Assembly (NCBI RefSeq): GCF_000633255.1
Contig: NZ_AYMJ01000023.1
Span: 48,543 to 112,542, forward strand
Direction of reading: 5' to 3'
DNA length: 64,000 bases
DNA from: Pseudomonas sp. H1h
GTDB lineage: Bacteria; Pseudomonadota; Gammaproteobacteria; Pseudomonadales; Pseudomonadaceae
The notes under the pieces are model-generated. The model made no database searches, was not told the origin of the DNA, and saw only the letters and a program-made list of their open reading frames with translations. The position numbers and the translations under genes are program-made. Positions 34,621 to 43,137 of the stretch are shown in pieces (position 1 is the first letter of the stretch; each line of letters opens with the position of its first letter).

Positions 34621-36012
34621 TTAAGCCTGAGCCAGCTCCGCATGCTCATCCGCATCCAGCAGTTCTTTATCCGTCTGCTGCATCACCTGGCTGGTAATCG
34701 CACCCGCCGTGATCGAACCACTCACGTTCAACGCCGTACGACCCATGTCGATCAGCGGCTCAACCGAAATCAGCAGCGCCACCAGTGACACCGGCAAACC
34801 CATCGCCGGCAGCACGATCAGCGCCGCAAACGTCGCGCCGCCACCGACACCGGCCACACCGGCCGAGCTCAGGGTCACAATCGCCACCAGCGTCGCGATC
34901 CACAGCGGATCCAGCGGGTTGATGCCCACGGTTGGCGCTACCATCACCGCCAACATCGCCGGGTACAGGCCGGCGCAGCCGTTTTGGCCGATAGTCGCAC
35001 CGAACGAAGCAGCGAAACTCGCCACCGATTGTGGAATCCCCAGACGACGGGTCTGCGCTTCGATGCTCAGCGGAATGCTCGCTGCGCTGGAGCGGCTGGT
35101 GAACGCAAACGTCAGCACCGGCCAGATCTTGCGGAAGAAGCGCAACGGGTTGATCCCGGCCGCCGACACCAGCAGGCCATGCACCACGAACATCAGGCCC
35201 AGACCGAGGTATGAGACCACGACGAAACTGCCGAGCTTGATGATGTCTTGCAGGTTGGAACCGGCGACCACTTTGGTCATCAGCGCCAGCACGCCGTACG
35301 GGGTCAGCTTCATCACCAGACGCACCAGACGCATCACCCAGGCTTGCAGGGTGTCGATGGCGTTGATCACTTTCTGACCTTTCTCGACGTCATCCTTGAG
35401 CAGTTGCAGCGCAGCAACCCCCAGGAATGCAGCGAAGATCACCACGCTGATGATCGAAGTCGGCTTGGCCCGAGCCAGGTCGGCGAACGGGTTCTGCGGA
35501 ATGAACGACAGCAGCAACTGCGGCACATTCAAGTCGGCGACCTTGCCGGCGTAATCGGTCTGAATGGTTTGCAGGCGAGCCATTTCCTGGGTGCCGGCGA
35601 CCAGACCTTCAGCGGTCAGGCCGAACAGGTTGGTCAGGCCAATGCCGATCAGCGCCGCGATCGCGGTCGTGAACAGCAAGGTGCCGATGGTCAGGAAGCT
35701 GATCTTGCCCAGCGATGAGGCGTTGTGCAGACGCGCCACCGCACTGAGGATCGAGGCGAACACCAGCGGGATCACGATCATTTGCAGCAACTGCACGTAA
35801 CCGTTGCCCACCAGGTCGAACCAGCCGATCGAGGCTTTCAGCACCGGGTTGCCAGCACCGTAGACGGTATGCAGGGCGACGCCGAACGCCACGCCCAGAC
35901 CCAGCGCGAGCAGGACTTTTTTCGCCAGGCTCCAGGTGGTGTGGCGGGTTTGCGCCAGGCCAAAGAGCAGGGCGAGGAACACCAGCAGATTGAGGATCAG
36001 CGGCAGATTCAT
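34621..36012 (-). CDS. L-cystine/dicarboxylate symporter (TcyP/YdjN-like)
   Basis: 463 residues, the same length as E. coli YdjN (TcyP). A DAACS-family carrier with eight transmembrane helices and two re-entrant hairpins: the first has TFAFTSRSSAASIPLSIEAQTR (in pieces, about residue 300) and the second ATLVAIVTLSSAGVAGVGGG. QMIVIPLVFASILSAV near residue 75 is also typical. It most likely imports cystine with protons or sodium; other amino acids cannot be ruled out. Transcribed divergently from pchP over a 241-bp region. Confidence 0.82.
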   Translation of the reverse strand: MNLPLILNLLVFLALLFGLAQTRHTTWSLAKKVLLALGLGVAFGVALHTVYGAGNPVLKASIGWFDLVGNGYVQLLQMIVIPLVFASILSAVARLHNASSLGKISFLTIGTLLFTTAIAALIGIGLTNLFGLTAEGLVAGTQEMARLQTIQTDYAGKVADLNVPQLLLSFIPQNPFADLARAKPTSIISVVIFAAFLGVAALQLLKDDVEKGQKVINAIDTLQAWVMRLVRLVMKLTPYGVLALMTKVVAGSNLQDIIKLGSFVVVSYLGLGLMFVVHGLLVSAAGINPLRFFRKIWPVLTFAFTSRSSAASIPLSIEAQTRRLGIPQSVASFAASFGATIGQNGCAGLYPAMLAVMVAPTVGINPLDPLWIATLVAIVTLSSAGVAGVGGGATFAALIVLPAMGLPVSLVALLISVEPLIDMGRTALNVSGSITAGAITSQVMQQTDKELLDADEHAELAQA

Positions 36013-36187
36013 GAAGACTCCGATAAGACTTGTGCCAGTCGCCTTCTTGGGCGACTGCGAACCGGCAAGCCTAACAGTTTGATTTCCAATGAATTAATAC
36101 CGAAATCGCAGGTCGTCCGTCGTTTTTGGAATAAGCGCTTGTCGCTCTCGGCAATGCAGCTGGCGTTGAGGAGACGTAAGCGGTCGC

Positions 36188-36206
36188 TGACAGACGAGGA
36201 CTGTCA
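36188..36206. promoter_or_regulatory. Short inverted repeat upstream of pchP
   Basis: TGACAG-N7-CTGTCA, 48 bp before the pchP start; could be an operator in the divergent cystine-carrier/pchP region. Confidence 0.3.
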
Positions 36207-36253
36207 CACTTATTTGTTAGCGTCGATGTCTTTACATCAGGGAGAAAGCGCCA

Positions 36254-37315
36254 ATGAAGTTCGCACCGAAGTTTCTGGCTGTCGCACTGACGTTAGGGTT
36301 GGGTCTGGCGGGTCAGGCGTTCGCCACCGACCTGAAACACTGGCCGGCGGATCAGGCCAAGGCACTGGACGCGATGATCGCGGCCAACGCCAACAAGGGT
36401 AACTACGCGGTGTTCGACATGGACAACACCAGTTACCGCTACGATCTCGAAGAGTCGTTGCTGCCGTTCATGGAAAACAAGGGCCTGATCACTCGCGACA
36501 AACTCGATCCCTCCCTGAAACTGATGCCGTTCAAGGACACCGCCGACCACAAGGAAAGCCTGTTCAGTTACTACTATCGCCTGTGCGAAGTCGATGACAT
36601 GGTCTGCTACCCGTGGGTGGCGCAGGTGTTCTCCGGCTTCACCCTCAAGGAGCTCAAGGGGTATGTCGATGAGCTGATGGCTTCGGGCAAGCCGGTACCA
36701 ACCACCTATTACGATGGCGATGTGGTGAAGAACCTCGACGTGCAGCCGCCGAAAGTCTTTACCGGTCAGGCCGAGCTGTACAACAAGCTGATGGAGAACG
36801 GCATCGAGGTCTACGTGATGACTGCCGCCTCTGAAGAGCTGGTGCGGATGGTCGCGGCTGATCCGAAGTACGGTTACAACGTCAAACCGCAAAACGTGAT
36901 CGGTGTCAGCACGCTGCTGAAGAACCGCGAAACCGGCGAGCTGACCACTGCGCGCAAACAGATCACGGCAGGCAAATATGACGAGAAGGCCAACCTCGGC
37001 CTCGAACTGACCCCATACCTGTGGACCCCCGCCACCTGGATGGCCGGCAAGCACGCGGCGATCCTGACCTACATCGACGAGTGGAAAAAACCGGTGCTGG
37101 TGGGCGGCGACACCCCGAGCAGCGACGGTTACATGCTGTTCCACGATGTGGATGTGGCCAAGGGCGGTATTCACCTGTGGGTCAACCGCAAGGACAAATA
37201 CATGACTCAGTTGAACGGCATGATGGCCAAGCACGCAGCAGCGCAGGCCAAGGAAGGTTTGCCGGTGACAGCGGACAAGAACTGGGTGATCGTCAAGCCT
37301 GAAGAAATTCAGTAA
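36254..37315 (+). CDS. pchP: Periplasmic phosphorylcholine phosphatase
   Basis: 353 residues, close to P. aeruginosa PchP (349). A signal peptide ends AGQAFA. HAD motif I is FDMDNTSYRYD with nucleophile Asp55 and Asp57; motif II is VMTAASEEL; motif III is the GGDTPSSDGYML segment. These match the motifs described for PchP, which releases choline from phosphorylcholine in the periplasm so that it can be taken up and converted to betaine. CAGGGAG lies nine bases before the start. Substrate by homology only. A strong terminator lies downstream. Confidence 0.88.
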   Translation: MKFAPKFLAVALTLGLGLAGQAFATDLKHWPADQAKALDAMIAANANKGNYAVFDMDNTSYRYDLEESLLPFMENKGLITRDKLDPSLKLMPFKDTADHKESLFSYYYRLCEVDDMVCYPWVAQVFSGFTLKELKGYVDELMASGKPVPTTYYDGDVVKNLDVQPPKVFTGQAELYNKLMENGIEVYVMTAASEELVRMVAADPKYGYNVKPQNVIGVSTLLKNRETGELTTARKQITAGKYDEKANLGLELTPYLWTPATWMAGKHAAILTYIDEWKKPVLVGGDTPSSDGYMLFHDVDVAKGGIHLWVNRKDKYMTQLNGMMAKHAAAQAKEGLPVTADKNWVIVKPEEIQ

Positions 37316-37363
37316 GCCCCGGTCCTCTGTGGGGGCACAGACTCCGGGATCACTGACAGTCCT

Positions 37364-37453
37364 TGTGGGAGCGGGCTTGCTCGCGAAGAAGGAGTGTCAG
37401 GCGACAGTTTTTTTGACCGGTAGACCGCTTTCGCGAGCAAGCCCGCTCCCACA
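37364..37453. repeat. REP pair between pchP and ilvD
   Basis: Full-length facing units with a 44-bp spacer containing a seven-T run. Confidence 0.9.
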
Positions 37454-37490
37454 GTTTTGATCTTCAGGGTCTGGGATATTTTCATCAGGC

Positions 37491-37524
37491 AAAAAAATGC
37501 CCCGCACTTTGGCGGGGCATTTTT
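37491..37524. terminator. Bidirectional terminator, pchP/ilvD
   Basis: Stem ATGCCCCGC / GCGGGGCAT (37497-37505 and 37512-37520) with loop ACTTTG, seven A before and TTTT after, between convergent genes. Confidence 0.92.
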
Positions 37525-37542
37525 GTTTCTGCGATTGGACGC

Positions 37543-39384
37543 TTACAGCCCGTCGAGCATCGCCTTGTTACGTACGGCACCCTTGTCGGCGCTGGTCGCC
37601 AGCAGGGCGTAGGCCTTGAGCGCGGTGGTCACTTTGCGAGGGCGCTGTTCGACCGGTTTCCAGCCTTTCTTGTCCTGCTCGATCCGGCGTGCAGCCAGTT
37701 CTTCATCACTGACCAACAGGTTGATCGAGCGGTTCGGAATGTCGATCAGCACTTTGTCGCCGTCCTGCACCAGACCGATCGCGCCACCGGCGGCGGCCTC
37801 TGGCGAGGCGTGACCGATGGACAGGCCCGACGTACCGCCGGAGAAACGACCGTCGGTGAGCAGCGCACAGGCTTTGCCCAGGCCTTTGGATTTGAGGTAC
37901 GAAGTCGGGTAGAGCATTTCCTGCATGCCCGGGCCGCCTTTCGGGCCTTCGTAGCGAATGATGACGATGTCGCCTTCCTTCACTTCGTCAGCGAGGATGC
38001 CGCGCACCGCACTGTCCTGGCTTTCGAAGATCTTCGCGTTGCCTTCGAAGACGTGGATCGACTCGTCGACGCCGGCAGTTTTCACCACGCAGCCGTCGAG
38101 GGCGATGTTGCCGTACAGCACGGCCAGGCCGCCTTCTTTCGAATAGGCGTGCTCGAAGCTGCGGATGCAGCCGTTTTCACGGTCGTCGTCGAGGGTTTCC
38201 CAACGGGTCGACTGGCTGAACGCCGTCTGCGTCGGGATACCGGCAGGACCTGCCTTGAAGAAGTGATGCACGGCTTCATCGGTCGTCTGGGTGATGTCCC
38301 ACTTGGCGATGGCTTCTTCCATGCTGCGGCTGTGCACAGTCGGCAGGTCGGTGTGCAGCAGGCCGCCACGGGCCAGCGAACCGAGGATGCTGAAGATGCC
38401 GCCGGCGCGGTGTACGTCTTCCATGTGGTACTTCTGGATGTTCGGCGCGACTTTGCACAGTTGCGGCACGCTGCGCGAGAGGCGGTCGATGTCGCGCAGA
38501 TCGAAATCGATCTCGGCTTCCTGGGCGGCAGCCAGCAAGTGCAGGATGGTGTTGGTCGAACCGCCCATCGCGATGTCGAGCATCATCGCGTTCTCGAACG
38601 CCTTGAAGTTGGCGATGTTACGCGGCAGTACGGATTCGTCGTTCTCGCCGTAGTAACGCTTGCACAGCTCGACGATGGTGCGGCCGGCCTGCAGGAACAG
38701 CTGTTCGCGGTCGCTGTGGGTGGCCAGGGTCGAACCGTTGCCTGGCAGGGCGAGGCCCAGTGCTTCGGTCAGGCAGTTCATCGAGTTGGCGGTGAACATG
38801 CCGGAGCACGAACCGCAGGTCGGGCAGGCGCTGCGCTCGTACTCGGCGACTTTCTCGTCAGAAGCGCTGGAGTCGGCGGCGATCACCATGGCGTCGACGA
38901 GGTCGAGGCCGTGGGAAGCGAGTTTGGTCTTGCCGGCTTCCATCGGGCCGCCGGACACGAAGATCACCGGAATGTTCAGGCGCAGAGCGGCCATCAGCAT
39001 GCCCGGGGTGATCTTGTCGCAGTTGGAAATGCAGACAATGGCGTCGGCGCAGTGGGCGTTGACCATGTACTCGACGGAGTCGGCGATGATCTCGCGGCTC
39101 GGCAGCGAATAGAGCATGCCGTCGTGGCCCATGGCGATGCCGTCGTCCACGGCGATGGTGTTGAATTCTTTCGCTACGCCACCGGCGCGTTCGATTTCAC
39201 GGGCAACCAGTTGACCGAGGTCTTTGAGGTGCACGTGGCCCGGTACGAACTGGGTGAAGGAGTTGGCAATGGCGATGATCGGCTTCTTGAAGTCGTCATC
39301 TTTCATCCCGGTTGCGCGCCACAGTGCGCGGGCGCCGGCCATGTTGCGGCCGTGGGTGGATGTTTTCGAACGGTAATCAGGCAT
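37543..39384 (-). CDS. ilvD: Dihydroxy-acid dehydratase
   Basis: 613 residues, as in E. coli (616). Dehydrates 2,3-dihydroxyisovalerate and its homologue in valine/isoleucine synthesis. Cluster ligands are visible in CISNCDKITPGML and CPTCGSCSGMFTANSMNCL; the C-terminal catalytic serine region is DGRFSGGTSGLSIGH. Begins MPDYRSKTSTHGRNMAGARAL, the family start. Its 3' end faces pchP. In P. aeruginosa the next gene upstream is the SAM methyltransferase PA0354; here a four-gene peptide/oxygenase operon is inserted between them. Confidence 0.96.
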   Translation of the reverse strand: MPDYRSKTSTHGRNMAGARALWRATGMKDDDFKKPIIAIANSFTQFVPGHVHLKDLGQLVAREIERAGGVAKEFNTIAVDDGIAMGHDGMLYSLPSREIIADSVEYMVNAHCADAIVCISNCDKITPGMLMAALRLNIPVIFVSGGPMEAGKTKLASHGLDLVDAMVIAADSSASDEKVAEYERSACPTCGSCSGMFTANSMNCLTEALGLALPGNGSTLATHSDREQLFLQAGRTIVELCKRYYGENDESVLPRNIANFKAFENAMMLDIAMGGSTNTILHLLAAAQEAEIDFDLRDIDRLSRSVPQLCKVAPNIQKYHMEDVHRAGGIFSILGSLARGGLLHTDLPTVHSRSMEEAIAKWDITQTTDEAVHHFFKAGPAGIPTQTAFSQSTRWETLDDDRENGCIRSFEHAYSKEGGLAVLYGNIALDGCVVKTAGVDESIHVFEGNAKIFESQDSAVRGILADEVKEGDIVIIRYEGPKGGPGMQEMLYPTSYLKSKGLGKACALLTDGRFSGGTSGLSIGHASPEAAAGGAIGLVQDGDKVLIDIPNRSINLLVSDEELAARRIEQDKKGWKPVEQRPRKVTTALKAYALLATSADKGAVRNKAMLDGL

Positions 39385-39642
39385 TGGAGCACTCCGGGCG
39401 GCTAATCAGGTATCAAAAGGGAGTGAGCTTCTATTGACGTCTGGAACACTCAGAAATGGCCGTGTGTCCTGGATGTTGCCGATGACTTTGCGGGATCGCC
39501 GCTTGCCTCAGCCTGAGCTCATAAACCCGCCGGGGGATGAATGGCGATGAATCAGCCGATTCTACACCGCTGGCGTCCGGAGGGAATGGCGCAAAGCATT
39601 GTTCCAGTGCCGACGGTGCGTGTGGCATGACGACCGGCAGGC

Positions 39643-40875
39643 TCAATCGCCGCCCGTGGGGGCGATGGCACTGCTTTCGATGACTCTGGCGCGACGATTG
39701 ATCCGCTTGTTCAACGCCAGTGCGATGCAACTGAGCAGGACAAAACAGTAACCGAGGGTTGCTTGCAGGTTGCTCGGGCTCAGGCTGATCAGGGCGCTGA
39801 TCAAACCGCCACAGATGAAGATGATCGTACTGCCGGCCGATGCCGCAGTGCCGGCGCTCTCCGGGAACAGGCCCATGGCTCGCGAGGTGGCGGCCGGGCG
39901 CGCAATGGTGGTGCCCGCAGTGCAGATCAGCATAGGGATCAGTACCGTGACGGGTGAGAGCGCGAAGTGCTGCGACAGGAACAGCATCACCAGCCCCGCC
40001 AGCAGGATCATGCTCAAACCCGCGACGATCTGGTGCGCGGAGCTGATGCGCAGGCTCAGCAGCGCAGCGGCAATCCCGCCAACGATATAGGCCGCACCGT
40101 AGACCAGCAGGATCAGCGAATACTCATAGGCCGACAGCTGTAGTTGATCCATGAAGATCAGTGGCGAGATGACGATGAACGAGAAATGGCAGGCAAACGC
40201 AAATGCGGATATGAGCCAGTAACCGACGAACTCGAAATCGCCCAGCACTCGGCGATAGGCATTGAGGAAGTTGAGCGGCGTGTTGCGAACGACGCGATGA
40301 CTGTTCTCCAGAAAAAACCAGGCCTTGACCAGTACAGCCGCCGCCAGCGCGGTGAATACCCAGAAGCTGCCCCGCCAGCCGAGAGTGGCCTGCAGAAAGG
40401 TGCCGGCCAGCGGCGACACTGAAATGAAAATTCCGGTCGCGGTCACCATCAGGATGCGCAAGCGGTCGCGCTCCTCACCCTCGAACAGATCCTGAACCAG
40501 CGCCTGGGACAACACGAAGCAGCCACACCCCAATGCCTGCAGCAACCGGAACGCCAGAAAGAGGGTGTAGTCGCGGGTCATGGCGCAGCCGAGCGCCCCC
40601 AGCATCGACACACCCATGCCTGCGAGCAGCAATCCTTTACGGCCGATCACATCGGAGAGTGGCCCGATCAACAGTTGCGCGAACGCAATCCCTACGGCGA
40701 ACAGGCTGATCGACAGCGCAATGTCCGCCGGGGAACTGCGAAAGTGTTCGGCCAATGCGGGGAACGAGGGCAGCAGCACGTCCAGAGGAAACACCCCAAG
40801 CAGGACCATGGCCAGTAGAAGGCTGACGGCGCCGCGTTGTTGTCGTGCAGTAGCGGTGTTTACTCGGTCATTCAT
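39643..40875 (-). CDS. Bcr/CflA-type MFS drug exporter of the peptide operon
   Basis: 410 residues, twelve transmembrane segments. LLGVFPLDVLLPSFPALAEHF and the MFS motif A LIGPLSDVIGRKGLLLAG are typical of Bcr/CflA exporters; motif C-like RLLQALGCGCFVLSQALVQDLF follows. The first eight bases of the gene overlap the end of the diiron oxygenase gene, so the exporter is coupled to the biosynthetic enzymes. It is probably the export or self-protection function for whatever the operon makes. After its stop codon there are 258 bp with no gene that I can support. Confidence 0.85.
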   Translation of the reverse strand: MNDRVNTATARQQRGAVSLLLAMVLLGVFPLDVLLPSFPALAEHFRSSPADIALSISLFAVGIAFAQLLIGPLSDVIGRKGLLLAGMGVSMLGALGCAMTRDYTLFLAFRLLQALGCGCFVLSQALVQDLFEGEERDRLRILMVTATGIFISVSPLAGTFLQATLGWRGSFWVFTALAAAVLVKAWFFLENSHRVVRNTPLNFLNAYRRVLGDFEFVGYWLISAFAFACHFSFIVISPLIFMDQLQLSAYEYSLILLVYGAAYIVGGIAAALLSLRISSAHQIVAGLSMILLAGLVMLFLSQHFALSPVTVLIPMLICTAGTTIARPAATSRAMGLFPESAGTAASAGSTIIFICGGLISALISLSPSNLQATLGYCFVLLSCIALALNKRINRRARVIESSAIAPTGGD

Positions 40876-41845
40876 CGATCAGGCCTGCCTTGGCAAAAAG
40901 TTTGCGGTTATGCGGCAGCGCAAAGAACCCTGCCTGCTCCAGTGCATGCAGCGTCGCGCCGGCGCCTGAGCGCGCTCGTTGCCGGTTGGCCCGTGCGGTC
41001 GCCAGACCGCTGACAATCTGCGCCACATCGGTTTCTGCAATGCCGACGCCCCGCAGACTCTGTCGCAGCCAGCGTTCGTCGACTTCGAAGAAGATCCCGA
41101 TGGCGTCCAGCAGGGTTCTGGCGGTGAAGGTGCGCTGGCGGCTGTTCAGGGTCAGCCACAAATAATGGAACACTTCGCTGAAGTAACGACTGTGGCGGGC
41201 CTCGTCGCTCAGGTGATCACGCAACATGCTGTTCACGCTGCTGACCAGAGTTTCGCGGCAAACCTCCAGCAACTCCCGGGCAATGATGGTTTCGGAGACG
41301 AAGCCGAGCAGAAACCACGCCAGTGGACGTTGGCTCTCGGTTGTGCGGGCAATCAGGGCGTTCATTCGGGTGATTCGCAAGGGCATCACCGGACGTTCGA
41401 CGAAACCATGCAAGTCGGCAATCTGGCTGGCCAGTCGATCAGAGAACAGCGCGTGGTAGCCCTCATCCGTGTAGAGCTGCAGTGCAGCAGTTTTCATCCG
41501 TGGCGGAATGTAGGCCGGCAACTCGCCGTGGACGATGGTTTCCACAGCCCGGTTGACGATGCGGTGTTCGAGCAGGGTGGTGTAGTCAAGAAAATGCACC
41601 AGATGGTTGGCAGTCAGGCGATGCATGACGGTTGTACCTGCGGCCTGAATGGCGGGGTGCGCCAGATACGGCAGGAAGGCCGGCGGGAACCAGAAACGGG
41701 TTTGCAGTTGTTGCTGCACGTCTTGCGGTAGCTGGTAGTCGTTTTGGCTGGTGCGTACCGAGGCACTGGTGTTCCAGTCGCCGAGGGTAAACCGGAGCGC
41801 CCAGGAAACCGGCGCCGAAGTCGAATCTGCCAAGGGGGCCGTCAT
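40868..41845 (-). CDS. AurF-type diiron oxygenase
   Basis: 325 residues from ATG at 41845, preceded by CAGGAGACGCAAGC. The helical bundle shows two DExxH motifs, YTDEGYH and LSDEARH. The seven ligands of AurF (E101, E136, H139, E196, H223, E227, H230, from memory) align as Glu93, Glu128, His131, Glu185, His211, Glu215 and His218, with near-identical spacing (35, 3, 57, 26, 4 and 3 residues). AurF oxidises arylamines to nitro compounds; relatives hydroxylate carbon or nitrogen. ATGA overlap with the dehydrogenase gene upstream and an 8-bp overlap with the exporter gene downstream. The substrate could be the encoded peptide. Confidence 0.85.
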   Translation of the reverse strand: MTAPLADSTSAPVSWALRFTLGDWNTSASVRTSQNDYQLPQDVQQQLQTRFWFPPAFLPYLAHPAIQAAGTTVMHRLTANHLVHFLDYTTLLEHRIVNRAVETIVHGELPAYIPPRMKTAALQLYTDEGYHALFSDRLASQIADLHGFVERPVMPLRITRMNALIARTTESQRPLAWFLLGFVSETIIARELLEVCRETLVSSVNSMLRDHLSDEARHSRYFSEVFHYLWLTLNSRQRTFTARTLLDAIGIFFEVDERWLRQSLRGVGIAETDVAQIVSGLATARANRQRARSGAGATLHALEQAGFFALPHNRKLFAKAGLIDE

Positions 41846-42915
41846 GCTTGCGTCTCCTGGAGCAGATCCTGCATTTCCTGGCACATCGCCTGACCGTCAC
41901 TCGCGCCGCAACCGACAAAGAACAGCGGCTGCTCGGCACTGCCTTCGATGCCCAGCAGGGTTTCGACCTGCTGATCGCCGAATGCCCCTGTCAGCCAAGT
42001 GTTGAGGCCCAGGGCCGTAGCCACCAACTGGAAAGACTGTGAGAGGTGACCGGCTTCGACGAAGGCCATGCGGTAGGCCCGGGAGTGTTGATACTTCCAC
42101 CAGAGCTTGTCGAAACGCGCGGTGATGAACAGCCCCAACGGCAAGTTGTTGATGAAATGTTGCCCAGCCAGAAGCTGGCCCAACGCCGACTCGGGCAATG
42201 GACCGACCGGACTCAAGGCGTGCTCGGCCGGGTGATAGGCGTAAATGCCCGGTGCCAGGCCGCTGACGTTCTGCGTCAGTACAAAACCTTCGCAGGCGTT
42301 CAATCCGCCACCCGACGGGCTACTGCGTCGGGCGCCGAGGCCTTGGGCGATGCTGGCGTCGCGATCGTTTTCACGTTCGTCGAGATAACCCAGCGAGAGA
42401 TACAGCAGCGTGGCAACGGTTTCGAGGGTGATTGCTTCGCCGGTAAACGCACGACAGGTCTTTCGCTGCAGCAGCGCATTGCCCAGGCTGCTTTCAGTCA
42501 ATGTGGCGGGGGACGGCAGCATGATGCGTCGTTCGACGCCCGGAACCGGGCGCTCCCTGTCAGGAGCGTCTGAGGCCAGCACTTCATTGCAGTGATCCAG
42601 GTATTGTCGGGACCATTCATGGATATTCTGCGGCACGTTTTCACAGGGAATGTTCTGTGTGCCGATATGGTAGATCTTCGATAACTCGTCCCAGCCCCAT
42701 TCGGGACTGTTTATCTTTGTAATGGTTAATATTTTTGAGCTTAATAGTTGTGTGTCTATGGTGTTGCAGTGATCAAACAAGTTTGGGTTGTGAATAAGTT
42801 CTGCAAGTCTCGATGAGTAGTCGATATCGAGTTCATGTTGAGTGTGTTCTTTGTAGTTCCAGACAATAAGTCCGGGTGTGCGCGGCAGTATGAACAAATA
42901 AGGATTGATGTGCAT
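41842..42915 (-). CDS. SagB/ThcOx-type FMN-dependent dehydrogenase
   Basis: 357 residues. The first ~130 are a SagB-like accessory region (NPYLFILPRTPGLIVWNYKE, then LAELIHNPNLF), which in ThcOx-type enzymes helps hold the peptide. The nitroreductase fold follows: RKTCRAFTGEAITLE, SPSGGGLNACEGFVL, the basic YRMAFVEAGHLSQSF and LGLNTWLTGAFGD. In azole peptides such enzymes oxidise azolines with FMN, but no YcaO cyclodehydratase is present here, so a different dehydrogenation is likely. The 5' third is AT-rich (19 G+C in the 60 bases 42721-42780), unlike its 3' end. It lies 69 bp after the peptide gene. Confidence 0.82.
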   Translation of the reverse strand: MHINPYLFILPRTPGLIVWNYKEHTQHELDIDYSSRLAELIHNPNLFDHCNTIDTQLLSSKILTITKINSPEWGWDELSKIYHIGTQNIPCENVPQNIHEWSRQYLDHCNEVLASDAPDRERPVPGVERRIMLPSPATLTESSLGNALLQRKTCRAFTGEAITLETVATLLYLSLGYLDERENDRDASIAQGLGARRSSPSGGGLNACEGFVLTQNVSGLAPGIYAYHPAEHALSPVGPLPESALGQLLAGQHFINNLPLGLFITARFDKLWWKYQHSRAYRMAFVEAGHLSQSFQLVATALGLNTWLTGAFGDQQVETLLGIEGSAEQPLFFVGCGASDGQAMCQEMQDLLQETQA

Positions 42916-42945
42916 GTTGGCTCTTCGCTCTGGACAAAGTCGAAA

Positions 42946-42977
42946 GGACGCTGGGGTGCCGGCACTCCCCAGCGTCC
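42946..42977 (-). promoter_or_regulatory. Stem-loop between the peptide gene and the enzyme genes
   Basis: Perfect 11-bp stem GGACGCTGGGG / CCCCAGCGTCC with a 10-nt loop, starting eight bases after the peptide stop codon. On the transcribed strand it is followed by TTTCGACTTT, an imperfect U tract, so it may be a partial terminator or a 3' stabiliser that favours the short peptide message. Confidence 0.75.
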
Positions 42978-42984
42978 ACCTTAC

Positions 42985-43056
42985 TTAGCGGGTTTTAGGG
43001 GCGACCAGAAAAGCCAGGTTTGCGATTTTGTTAGCTTCCAGAGTAATTGCTTTCAT
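42985..43056 (-). CDS. Candidate 23-residue precursor peptide
   Basis: A 23-codon reading frame beginning MKAITLEANKIA and ending FLVAPKTR, with TAA at 42985. GGAG lies eight bases before ATG. It is the first gene after a good sigma70-like promoter, followed at once by a strong stem-loop and then by a SagB-type dehydrogenase, an AurF-type oxygenase and an exporter. There is no Cys or Ser; Lys (three), Asn (two), Thr (two), Phe, Pro and Arg are the functional side chains. The length recalls PqqA, but the sequence does not. The same region contains a five-codon frame (ATG at 43070) whose stop overlaps this start codon. No homologue recognised; coding status rests on context. Confidence 0.7.
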   Translation of the reverse strand: MKAITLEANKIANLAFLVAPKTR

Positions 43057-43109
43057 AGTATGAACTCCATGTTCAGTGATATTGGGTGCCACCTCGTGGT
43101 GACAACTTA

Positions 43110-43137
43110 ATCATAGTTTGTAATGAGTTATTGGCAA
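43110..43137 (-). promoter_or_regulatory. Promoter of the peptide operon
   Basis: On the minus strand TTGCCA (43132-43137), 16 bp, TATGAT (43110-43115). It leaves a leader of about 47 nt with a small CACC-ACGA-GGTG palindrome before the peptide start. The surrounding 120 bases 43141-43260 are only about 36% G+C by my count. Confidence 0.6.

Noticed and set aside
37810..39405. 531-codon open frame antisense to ilvD
   Set aside because: ilvD is certain; the antisense frame ends in its promoter region and has no family resemblance.
39431..39730. 99-codon minus-strand frame between ilvD and the exporter gene
   Set aside because: Overlaps the exporter's 3' end by 88 bp, has no clear ribosome binding site and a composition unlike real proteins here.
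43053..43070. Five-codon frame (MEFIL) whose stop overlaps the peptide start
   Set aside because: Its ATG is part of the Shine-Dalgarno region of the peptide gene; too short to judge. Noted as a possible coupling device only.
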